Shown: positions 5,947-11,890 of the stretch, one piece after another
Position numbering within the stretch: position 1 is the stretch's first letter
Layout: each line of letters opens with the position of its first letter
Assembly (NCBI GenBank): GCA_040902425.1
Contig: JBBDXI010000109.1
Span: forward strand, 1-12,120
Source of the DNA: JBBDXI01 sp040902425
GTDB lineage: Bacteria; Planctomycetota; Phycisphaerae; Phycisphaerales; UBA1924
Length of the DNA stretch: 12,120 nt
Direction of reading: 5' to 3'
Translations under genes and position numbers: made by a program
The notes under the pieces: generated by a model
The model's database searches: none
Seen by the model: only the letters and a program-made list of their open reading frames with translations
Told to the model about the DNA's origin: nothing

Positions 5947-7159
5947 ACCCTGTGGCGTAGCGCTGCAGGAAGCAGCCGAAGTCGGACACGTTCAGCATGG
6001 GCGACCCCGCGCTGCCGTCGCAGTTGGCGTAGGTCCGGCCGGCGGCGTACTGCTGGAGGAAGCAGGAGAAGTCGGCGACGTTGATGGCGGGCGGTGCGAT
6101 GCTCCCGTCGCAGTTGGGGTAGCACCCGGCGGCCCCGGCGAGGAACCACGGGGTGGAGAAGGGCGAGGTGCTGAAGAACTCGTGCAGCAGCTGGCCGACG
6201 CGCGAGCGGGCCCCGGTCGGGCCCGGGGCCGGGTGCGTGCCGTCGCTGGCGAACTGGTTGCAGGCCCACGTGAGCCCGTCGCTGCGGGGGGTGAGCCCAT
6301 CGGCCCACAGGTACGGGCCCCACGCCAGCCAGGGGGCGACCGTGCCGTGGTTGAGGTCGCCGGCGCGCGGGTCGATCGGGCCGCCGGCCATCTGGGCGAT
6401 CTGGGCCTCGATCACCCACTTCGCCGCGAATCCGCCCTCGTAGGCGTGGGGCTCGGGGTTCAGCGCTGTGGTCGCGTACCCCGCGTAGATGCGGCTGGAG
6501 AGGAACACGATCTTCAGATTCGGGTAGCGCACCTTCATCGCGCGCGCGATGTTGCCGAGCTGCGCGGTGAGCTGGTAGGCGTCGGCGTTGGCGGCCGGGA
6601 GCGAGGCGCTGGGCCCGGGGTTGGCCTGCTTCACCCAGCCGATCTGGACCTGGGCCTCGGTGAGCCCGCGCGGGGCCAGGACCTGGTCGCGCACGCGGTC
6701 GTACTCCGGGTCCGTCGGCTGGTCCCACGCTGAGGCGGCCTGGCCGCCACGCGCGCCGTTCACGATGACCAGGTGGGCCCGGTCGGTCCCGTCGGCGTTC
6801 GCGGCGCGGCCCATGAAGGTCCAGGGGTCGCACGGCTCGCCGGAGCCCTGGGAGCAGAACTCCTGGGTCGTGTTGGACATCCCGACGGAGACCATGACGT
6901 ACTTGCCCGAGGCGCTCGGCTGGCCGGCGGCGTTCAGGGGCGCGATGGCCAGGGCGCGGGCGACGCCTTCGGCGGCGTGCGCCGTCGGCGGCTGGTTGCT
7001 CCCGCCGGGGTAGAGCCCGCCCTGGAACTGCCCGAGGTAGAGGCCGGGGCCGAGGTCGTTGAGGGGGACACGGCCGGTGGCCGTCCCCGCGCAGTTCTGC
7101 CCCCACGCGGCGGCGGCCACGCCGGCGACGAGCGTTGATGCCCAGAGCATTGTTTTCAT
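5939..7159 (-). CDS. Secreted SGNH-hydrolase-like protein with C-terminal GC-type dockerin repeats
   Basis: A 406-residue exported protein. Residues 1-20 are a signal peptide (Lys2, hydrophobic core, likely cut AWG|Q). The body resembles an SGNH/sialate-esterase-like hydrolase: VSVGMSNTTQ (90-99) could be block I with Ser95 as nucleophile, NGARGG (134-139) an oxyanion/Gly block, and SDGTHP (305-310) block V with Asp306/His309 of the catalytic pair. These assignments are inferred from motif order. The tail has two tandem repeats of about 30 residues (346-376, 377-406), each with CDGS, then (I/L)NV-x-DF-x-CFLQ-x-YA-x-G: a dockerin-like calcium-loop pair known as GC-type dockerin in Phycisphaerales and presumed to anchor proteins at the cell surface. 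ATG 7159 is chosen because GGAGG lies 8 bases upstream and the signal peptide starts there. It diverges from the PilZ gene. Its substrate is unknown. Confidence 0.8.
   Translation of the reverse strand: MKTMLWASTLVAGVAAAAWGQNCAGTATGRVPLNDLGPGLYLGQFQGGLYPGGSNQPPTAHAAEGVARALAIAPLNAAGQPSASGKYVMVSVGMSNTTQEFCSQGSGEPCDPWTFMGRAANADGTDRAHLVIVNGARGGQAASAWDQPTDPEYDRVRDQVLAPRGLTEAQVQIGWVKQANPGPSASLPAANADAYQLTAQLGNIARAMKVRYPNLKIVFLSSRIYAGYATTALNPEPHAYEGGFAAKWVIEAQIAQMAGGPIDPRAGDLNHGTVAPWLAWGPYLWADGLTPRSDGLTWACNQFASDGTHPAPGPTGARSRVGQLLHEFFSTSPFSTPWFLAGAAGCYPNCDGSIAPPAINVADFSCFLQQYAAGRTYANCDGSAGSPMLNVSDFGCFLQRYATGCP
5942..6124 (-). repeat. Two tandem dockerin-type coding repeats
   Basis: The last 61 codons of the secreted protein encode two copies of a unit of about 30 residues: N-C-D-G-S...P-x-(I/L)-N-V-x-D-F-x-C-F-L-Q-x-Y-A-x-G. 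The Asp-rich loop followed by an amphipathic helix resembles an F-hand dockerin module. The cysteines at equivalent places suggest disulfides outside the cytoplasm. Confidence 0.75.
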
Positions 7160-7299
7160 GGTTTCGCCTCCGTCCTGCCAACGCCGGTTGAGGCGGTGGA
7201 TTGCCGCGGGAGGGCCGTCGCCGGGCCCGCAAGTCGTGTCGGAGGAAGTATTTGCATCGTTTGCGGCCGCGGCGGTCGCCACGCCGGCGGGGGTTTGGG

Positions 7300-7338
7300 C
7301 CTCCGCAGATCTGCGGAGGTGCTCCGCAAAGTAGCGGA
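7300..7338. promoter_or_regulatory. Paired palindromes, candidate operator
   Basis: CCTCCGCAGA (7300-7309) is followed directly by its exact reverse complement, giving a perfect 20-bp palindrome (7300-7319). A second, weaker dyad TCCGC-N6-GCGGA lies at 7323-7338. The same half-sites begin at 7302 and 7323, a 21-bp spacing equal to two helical turns. The pair sits 29-67 bp upstream of the PilZ start and 141-179 bp upstream of the secreted-protein start. The geometry fits two dimer sites on one DNA face; no regulator gene is adjacent. An RNA hairpin is an alternative reading. Confidence 0.55.
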
Positions 7339-7366
7339 ACCGGGCCGGGTGCCCGATGATACGGGG

Positions 7367-7747
7367 GTGAAGACCCCACGCGAGGCCGGCGCACCCGACG
7401 AACGCAGGGCCCAGCGCCGCGCCTGCAATCTCCCGGCCATGGTCTTCCCGGTCGACGCCCGCGGCGTGCCGGGCGATCCGACGAAGGGCGTGCTGGTTGA
7501 CCTCTCGCCCGGGGGGGCGGGCATCCTCATCGAGGCCGCGCCGGGCGCGGGCGCCCGGGTCCTCATCCTGGTCAGCTTCGCGCGCACACAGCGGCTGCTC
7601 TTCGGGCTCATCCGCACGGCGACGCCCTGGAACTCCACGCTGCAGCGGATCGGCGTCGAGCTGCAGCCGATCCCGGGCGCGGAGGGGGCGCCCGCGGACG
7701 TTCTCGACGAGTCGATGATGGACCTGGTGGACCGCGACCCGGTCTAA
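7367..7747 (+). CDS. PilZ-domain protein, probable c-di-GMP receptor
   Basis: A 126-residue single-domain PilZ protein. Both c-di-GMP-binding elements are present: RRAQR (R-x-x-x-R, residues 13-17) and DLSPGG (D-x-S-x-x-G, 45-50). The barrel continues through AGILIEAAPGAGARVLILV (51-69) to RIGVELQ (94-100). In the family such proteins change partner activity on binding cyclic di-GMP, often in motility, adhesion or exopolysaccharide control; the partner here is unknown. GTG 7367 is preferred because it keeps both motifs and leaves a short N-terminus; GTG 7349 is an in-frame alternative and neither has a strong ribosome site. The gene diverges from the secreted dockerin-type protein and lies just downstream of two paired palindromes. 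The next plus-strand gene, of unknown function, starts 195 bp later. The domain call is secure; the physiological role is not known. Confidence 0.85.
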   Translation: MKTPREAGAPDERRAQRRACNLPAMVFPVDARGVPGDPTKGVLVDLSPGGAGILIEAAPGAGARVLILVSFARTQRLLFGLIRTATPWNSTLQRIGVELQPIPGAEGAPADVLDESMMDLVDRDPV

Positions 7748-7924
7748 AACCCATGAAGAGTGGATTTTTCCGGCATGCACTCCGGGAGATCCGCTCAGCC
7801 GGCTTGCTGGCGGCGGGCGGCACGCCGGCGCTCACTACGGGCCCGATCGGCGGGCTCCGGGCTGCGCCGGCGCGGCCCCGGTTGTGAGCCCCCGCTCACC
7901 TCACCCGGTCGCGGCACCCCTACT

Positions 7925-7939
7925 ACTCCCCCGGGGAGT
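7925..7939 (+). promoter_or_regulatory. Inverted repeat covering a Shine-Dalgarno sequence
   Basis: ACTCCCC (7925-7931) and GGGGAGT (7933-7939) are perfect complements. The right arm contains GGGGAG, the presumed ribosome-binding site of the GTG start at 7943. In the mRNA a five-pair hairpin with a five-base loop could hide it. A second stem, GTGAGC-CCCC-GCTCAC, lies upstream at 7884-7899. Confidence 0.35.
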
Positions 7940-7942
7940 GAC

Positions 7943-8338
7943 GTGGCCAACCTACTCAACGATGTCTACGCCGGACTGTCGGAGTTTCTGGGCGAGCCTT
8001 GGGAACGCGCCGGGGAATCCGCGGTCTGGCAGTGCCTCTCGCCACGCCTCGAGCGCTTCCAGATCAGGCTGGAGCGGCGGCCGTTCGACGGCGCTGCCTG
8101 CATCCGGTTCCCGGGGGGGCGGTCGCTGGGAGACCTCGGCCACATCCTGTTCCTCTGCATCGATCACCGCGGGATGATCTCGAAGCTGGTCGGCCAGCTC
8201 CGGCGCGCCGGCATCCGGGGTGCGCCCCGGGGCCTCGCCCTCGCCACGCCGGGGCGGCACACCCCCGAACGCCCCGCGGAGCGCCGCTACGAAGGGCCGC
8301 CCCACTCCTCCCGCTTCACCCCACCCGCTCGCCCTTGA
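7943..8338 (+). CDS. Hypothetical protein, 131 residues
   Basis: I do not recognise this protein. GTG 7943 follows GGGGAG closely, and the codons beyond it have the high third-position GC of real genes here. Residues 1-90 look folded: two amphipathic helices (LLNDVYAGLSEFLGEPW; SAVWQCLSPRLERFQIRLERR), then a hydrophobic strand (GDLGHILFLCIDHRGM, 63-78) and a helix (ISKLVGQLRRAG). Residues 92-131 are Pro/Arg/His-rich and probably disordered. It follows the PilZ gene by 195 bp on the same strand and may belong to the same transcript. Its last 23 bp overlap the 3' end of gpsA on the other strand, so the tail may be partly a product of gpsA coding constraint. The opposite-strand frame over this stretch looks less protein-like. 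No function is proposed. Confidence 0.5.
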   Translation: MANLLNDVYAGLSEFLGEPWERAGESAVWQCLSPRLERFQIRLERRPFDGAACIRFPGGRSLGDLGHILFLCIDHRGMISKLVGQLRRAGIRGAPRGLALATPGRHTPERPAERRYEGPPHSSRFTPPARP

Positions 8339-9458
8339 GCTCCCGCGCCATGAGCTTCCCGATGGCGTCGATGGGGTCCACGCCGGCGAACAGCACCGCG
8401 TGCACCGCGGCGGCGATGGGCATTTCCACGCGGTACTTTTTCGAGAGGTCCATCACCGAGCGGGCCGTGGCGACGCCCTCGACGACGCTGGGCGTGCGTT
8501 TCAGGTAGTCCTTCAGGGTCTCGCCCCTGCCCAGGGCCTCGCCGCAGGAGCGGTTGCGGCCCTCGGGGCTGAAGCAACTGGTGGCGAGGTCGCCGACGCC
8601 GGCGATCCCGAAGAAGGTCTCCTGGCTGGCCCCCATCGCCGTGCCGAGGCGCGTGATCTCGGCGAGGCCGCGGGCGAGCAGGGCGCTCTTGGCGTTGTAC
8701 CCGCCGGCGAGCCCATCCAGGATCCCCGCCGCGATCGCGATGACGTTCTTCATCGCCCCCGCCAGCTCGACGCCCAGCAGGTCGGCGTTGGTGTAGACCC
8801 GCAGCCAACTGGTGCTGAAGGTGTGCTGGACGGCGCGGGCGAAGTCGGCGTCGTCGCTGGCGGCGATCATGGTCGCGGGGAGGCAGCGGGCGAGCTCGGC
8901 CGCGATCGTGGGGCCGCTGAGCACGCCGAGGCGGCGGGGGCGGGCGTCGGGGTCATCGCCCAGGACATCGGCGACGACCTGCGTGGGGCGCAGGAGCGTG
9001 TGGTTCTCGATGCCCTTGGCGACGGAGAGGACCGCGGCCTGCGGGCTGACGTGCTTCGCCAGCCGCTTCCACACGTCGCGCATGTACTGGACGGGGACAG
9101 CGCTGACGATGAGCGAGGCCCCCTCGACCGCTTCCTTGTCGCGCATCGCGACCTTCACCGAGTCGGGCAGCTTGAACCCGGGGAGGCGCGGGCTCCTGCG
9201 GGTCTGGGCCAGGGCCCCGGCCTCGTCGGCGCTGTGGCCCCAGAGCATGACGCGGCACCCGGCAGCGCCGGCCTTGCCCTCCGGGGCGCCGTTCCCCAGG
9301 CGGAACTCCGAGTCCTCCCGCCGGCCGGCCCCGGCACGGTCCGAGAGCACCGAAGCGCACACCAGGCCCATCTGCCCGATCCCGAGCACGGCGATCTTGG
9401 GAAGCAAGACCTGCGGCGTGCCGGGTGCGGCGGTGCTCTTGGTGGGCTTCTTTGCCAA
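8316..9458 (-). CDS. gpsA: Glycerol-3-phosphate dehydrogenase [NAD(P)+]
   Basis: GpsA reduces dihydroxyacetone phosphate to sn-glycerol-3-phosphate in the cytoplasm, the first step to phospholipid backbones. The 380-residue reading has the Rossmann fingerprint VLGIGQMG (24-31), SVAKGIE (145-151), SGPTIAAEL (181-189), the catalytic-lysine segment ELAGAMKNVIAIAAGI (231-246, Lys237), GLAEITRLG (264-272) and GIAGVGDLATSCFSPEGRNR (284-303, with the substrate-binding Arg-Asn), then VVEGVATARSV. It is longer than the usual 330-340 residues because of an N-terminal extension and about 28 extra residues (41-68) between the first Rossmann helix and VMLWGH. I chose TTG 9458 because GAGG lies 7 bases upstream; TTG 9485 is also open in frame, and no ATG precedes the Gly motif. 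It converges with the small unknown gene (23-bp overlap) and diverges from the ATPase gene. Confidence 0.93.
   Translation of the reverse strand: MAKKPTKSTAAPGTPQVLLPKIAVLGIGQMGLVCASVLSDRAGAGRREDSEFRLGNGAPEGKAGAAGCRVMLWGHSADEAGALAQTRRSPRLPGFKLPDSVKVAMRDKEAVEGASLIVSAVPVQYMRDVWKRLAKHVSPQAAVLSVAKGIENHTLLRPTQVVADVLGDDPDARPRRLGVLSGPTIAAELARCLPATMIAASDDADFARAVQHTFSTSWLRVYTNADLLGVELAGAMKNVIAIAAGILDGLAGGYNAKSALLARGLAEITRLGTAMGASQETFFGIAGVGDLATSCFSPEGRNRSCGEALGRGETLKDYLKRTPSVVEGVATARSVMDLSKKYRVEMPIAAAVHAVLFAGVDPIDAIGKLMARELKGERVG
9255..9338 (-). other. Extra segment within gpsA (N-terminal Rossmann domain)
   Basis: Codons 41-68 encode a Gly/Ala/Arg-rich stretch (RAGAGRREDSEFRLGNGAPE and GKAGAAGC) where family members usually pass directly from the helix after the Gly-rich loop to the second strand (V-x-h-W). 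The DNA contains an imperfect inverted repeat: GGCGGAA (9299-9305) against TCCCGCC (9316-9322), one mismatch, around ACTC-C-GAGT. The reading frame is kept. Limits are approximate. Confidence 0.5.
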
Positions 9459-9534
9459 CGGGGGGCCTCGGAGGGGGCAGACCAAGGACTCGGCCGGGCC
9501 ATTGGTCGCGGCCGGGCAACGAGGAGACTACAGG

Positions 9535-9556
9535 CGGAGGCCCGGCGCGGCCTCCG
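9535..9556. repeat. Inverted repeat upstream of gpsA and the ATPase gene
   Basis: CGGAGGCC (9535-9542) and GGCCTCCG (9549-9556) form a perfect 8-bp stem around CGGCGC in the divergent intergenic region. It lies in the 5' flank of gpsA, 77 bp upstream of TTG 9458. It could be an operator or RNA hairpin; there is no T-run on either side. Confidence 0.4.
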
Positions 9557-9606
9557 GCCCCGGCCCACCCTATGACGACAACGGGCGTGCCGTCGCGAGC
9601 CCGGAC

Positions 9607-9625
9607 GGCGGGACGCCTGTGCCAC
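9607..9625 (+). repeat. Second copy of the gatB palindromic repeat core
   Basis: GGCGGGACGCCTGTGCCAC matches 615-633 inside gatB at 18 of 19 bases, the only change being T for C at the fourteenth base. Here it lies in non-coding DNA between gpsA and the ATPase gene. The flanks do not match the gatB flanks. Confidence 0.7.
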
Positions 9626-9690
9626 AGGGGCCCCCGAACCCCTCCCCGGCACCCGGCGTACCTCCCCCGCGGCCGCTTCGGCCGGTCCGC

Positions 9691-9713
9691 TACCATTCCG
9701 GCCTTTTCCGGCC
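9691..9713 (+). promoter_or_regulatory. Candidate promoter/operator of the P1B ATPase gene
   Basis: TACCAT (9691-9696), 4/6 to the -10 consensus, is the best -10-like hexamer before the ATPase gene; no convincing -35 hexamer lies 16-18 bp upstream. It overlaps the first of two direct repeats TTCCGGCC (9696-9703 and 9706-9713) spaced one helical turn, which could bind a regulator just past the transcription start. The rest of the 9459-9737 gap holds the 9535-9556 stem and the 9607 repeat and no gene that I can support. Confidence 0.3.
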
Positions 9714-9737
9714 GCGTTCCCTCGGAGCCCCCCCTCC

Positions 9738-11825
9738 ATGAGCCAGCACCCCGCCCCCGCGACGGCCCGCGAGCAGGCCTCTCTCGCCCCGCACACCCCT
9801 CACACGCACAGCCGCTCGGCGGACGGGATGGTCTCGTGCTGCACGCACGGGGAGATGGAGAGCGAGCGGTCGATCCTTCTGTACCTCGTCGGCGGCGTGC
9901 TGCTGCTGACCACGCGGCTGGCGTACTTCTTCGACGCGGCCCACGAGGTGGCGCAGCTGCCGGCGATCGCGGCGGCGGTGCTGCTGGCGATCCCGCTGCT
10001 GCGGGCGGCGTGGACCGAGGTCCGGCACCGGCAGCCGTCGTCTTCGACGCTGGCGGCGATCGCGATCCTGGCGGCGATGGTGATCGGGAAGTACGAGACG
10101 GCGGGGTGGCTGGCGTTCATCCTGCTGGTCGCCGATCAGTTCGTCCGGCGGACGGCCTCGGGCGCGCAGCGCGCGATCGAGGAGCTGATCGGGCTCACGC
10201 CGGACACGGCGCGGATCGTGGTGGATGGCGCCGAGCGCGAGGTCCACCTGAACGATGTGCAGGTCGGCCAGACCGTCCGCGTTCAGCCGGGGGAGAACCT
10301 GCCGGTGGATGGGCGCATCCTCACGGGCCGCTCGACCATCAACCAGGCGTCGCTGACCGGCGAGGCCGTGCCCGTCGAGGTCCAGCACAGCGACCCGGTC
10401 TACGCCGGCACCACGAACCTGACCGGCATCCTCGACATCACGGTGACGCAGGTCGGCGCTGAGACGACCATCGGCAAGGTGACGAAGCTCATCCGCGAGG
10501 CCGAGACCACCCGCACGCCGCGGCAACTGCTCATCCAGCAGGTCGCCGGGTTCTTCGTGCCGATCGCGCTGGCGGTCGCCGGCGTGGTGTGGTTCCTCCA
10601 GAGCCAGAGCCCCGACCAGACGGTCCGCGACGGCGCGGCGGACGCGGCCATCGCGGTCCTGATCGTCACCTGCCCCGCGGCGCTGCTGCTGTCGGCGCCG
10701 AGCGCGATGGTGGCGGCCTTCGCGGCGGCGGCGCGGCTGGGCATCCTCATCAAGGAGACCAGCTACCTCGAGGCCTCGGCCCACGTGGATGCGGTGGTCT
10801 TCGACAAGACGGGGACCATCACGACGGGCAAGTTCGAAGTGGCGAAGCTGGCCCCCGCGCCGGGCGTCGAGGGCGCGGAGCTGCTCAAGGCGGCGGCGAA
10901 CGGCGAGCGGCACTCCAGCCACCCGCTGGCGCAGTCGATCCTCACGACGGCGAAGGCGGCGCGGATCGAGCCGGAGGACAGCAAGGACTTCCAGGAAATC
11001 CACGGGCGGGGCGTCCGGGCCCAGACCTCGATGGGCGAGCTGTGCGTCGGGCGGGCCACGTGGCTGCTGGAGCTGAGCCCGGGGATCAGGCCGCAGGTCG
11101 AGGCGGTGGAGGCCAAGATCGAGGGCATGACCGGCGTGCACGTGATGCGGGACGGCAAGTACCTGGGCGCGGTGGGGCTGGAGGACAAGGTCCGGGCCAA
11201 CGCCCGCACGATCGTGCAGCGGATGCGGGACCTGGGGGCGCGGCACGTGGCGATCTTCACGGGCGACCGCCTCAGCGTCGCCAAGCGCGTCGGCCAGAGC
11301 ATCGGCGTGGATGTGATCGAGGCCGAGTGCCTCCCCGAGGAGAAGCACGAGCTGATCCGCGGGCTGGTCGCCTCGGGGTACCGCGTGATGATGGTCGGCG
11401 ACGGGATCAACGACGGGCCGTCGCTGGCCCAGGCCGACGTGGGCGTCGCGATGGGGCTGGGCGGGTCGGACATCGCGGCCAACTCGGCGGGCGTCGCGCT
11501 GATGAACGACGACCTGTCGCGGGTGCCGTTCCTCGTCGAACTCGCCCGCCGGACGCGGACGATCATCGCCCAGAACATCGCGATGTCGATCGTCATCGTG
11601 ATCGTGGGGCTGGTGCTCGCGGCGACGGGCCTGCTGGCGGTGCCGGCGGCGGCGCTGTACCACTTCGTGGGCGATGTCTTTGTCCTGGGCAACAGCTTCC
11701 GGCTGTTCCGGTTCGGCGAGGGGTTCGCCGAGGCCGAGCAGCCGGCGGCGCCGATGGTGCGCCGGCGGGCGGCCAGCGTCCGCGGCCTGTCCACCGCGCC
11801 CGCCGCCCAGCCGCAGCCGGCCTGA
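9738..11825 (+). CDS. P1B-type heavy-metal-transporting ATPase
   Basis: A 695-residue inner-membrane P1B ATPase that should export a transition metal at the cost of ATP. A His/Cys-bearing N-terminus (HTPHTH 19-24, SCCTHGEM 33-40) precedes membrane helices near 45-65, 73-91 and 104-133. The actuator domain has SLTGEAVPVE (205-214). Next come helices 271-287 and 300-322 with T-C-P-A-A-L (311-316), the phosphorylation motif DKTGT (Asp356), SSHPLA (393-398), GDGINDGPSLAQADVG (554-569), and two C-terminal helices (609-632, 634-655). The metal-site motif reads Cys-Pro-Ala instead of the usual CPC or SPC. The last helix has H642-F-V-G-D where cobalt-type P1B-4 pumps have HEGGT. It most resembles Zn/Co-type pumps, but substrate cannot be assigned. 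ATG 9738 has only a distant GGAG. No metal regulator or chaperone gene is adjacent in the window. Confidence 0.9.
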   Translation: MSQHPAPATAREQASLAPHTPHTHSRSADGMVSCCTHGEMESERSILLYLVGGVLLLTTRLAYFFDAAHEVAQLPAIAAAVLLAIPLLRAAWTEVRHRQPSSSTLAAIAILAAMVIGKYETAGWLAFILLVADQFVRRTASGAQRAIEELIGLTPDTARIVVDGAEREVHLNDVQVGQTVRVQPGENLPVDGRILTGRSTINQASLTGEAVPVEVQHSDPVYAGTTNLTGILDITVTQVGAETTIGKVTKLIREAETTRTPRQLLIQQVAGFFVPIALAVAGVVWFLQSQSPDQTVRDGAADAAIAVLIVTCPAALLLSAPSAMVAAFAAAARLGILIKETSYLEASAHVDAVVFDKTGTITTGKFEVAKLAPAPGVEGAELLKAAANGERHSSHPLAQSILTTAKAARIEPEDSKDFQEIHGRGVRAQTSMGELCVGRATWLLELSPGIRPQVEAVEAKIEGMTGVHVMRDGKYLGAVGLEDKVRANARTIVQRMRDLGARHVAIFTGDRLSVAKRVGQSIGVDVIEAECLPEEKHELIRGLVASGYRVMMVGDGINDGPSLAQADVGVAMGLGGSDIAANSAGVALMNDDLSRVPFLVELARRTRTIIAQNIAMSIVIVIVGLVLAATGLLAVPAAALYHFVGDVFVLGNSFRLFRFGEGFAEAEQPAAPMVRRRAASVRGLSTAPAAQPQPA

Positions 11826-11890
11826 GCGGCCCGCTCCGCAAGCGGATCGCCGGCATCCGCCGATAGAAACCCCGGGGCCCGGAGCCCGGG

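Noticed and set aside
4875..7394. An 839-codon minus-strand open frame spanning mgtE and the secreted protein
   Set aside because: It crosses two well-supported genes in other frames and has shadow composition.
7753..7887. A 44-codon plus-strand ORF just after the PilZ gene
   Set aside because: No Shine-Dalgarno, Gly/Ala/Arg-rich translation and no recognisable feature; it cannot be told from chance.
7952..8305. A 117-codon minus-strand frame opposite the small hypothetical gene
   Set aside because: The plus-strand frame has a ribosome site and a more protein-like hydrophobic pattern; the minus frame is Pro/Arg/Glu-rich.
11826..11890. GC-rich dyads after the ATPase stop, considered as a terminator
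   Set aside because: Stems are only 5 bp and there is no T-run; such dyads are frequent by chance at this GC content.
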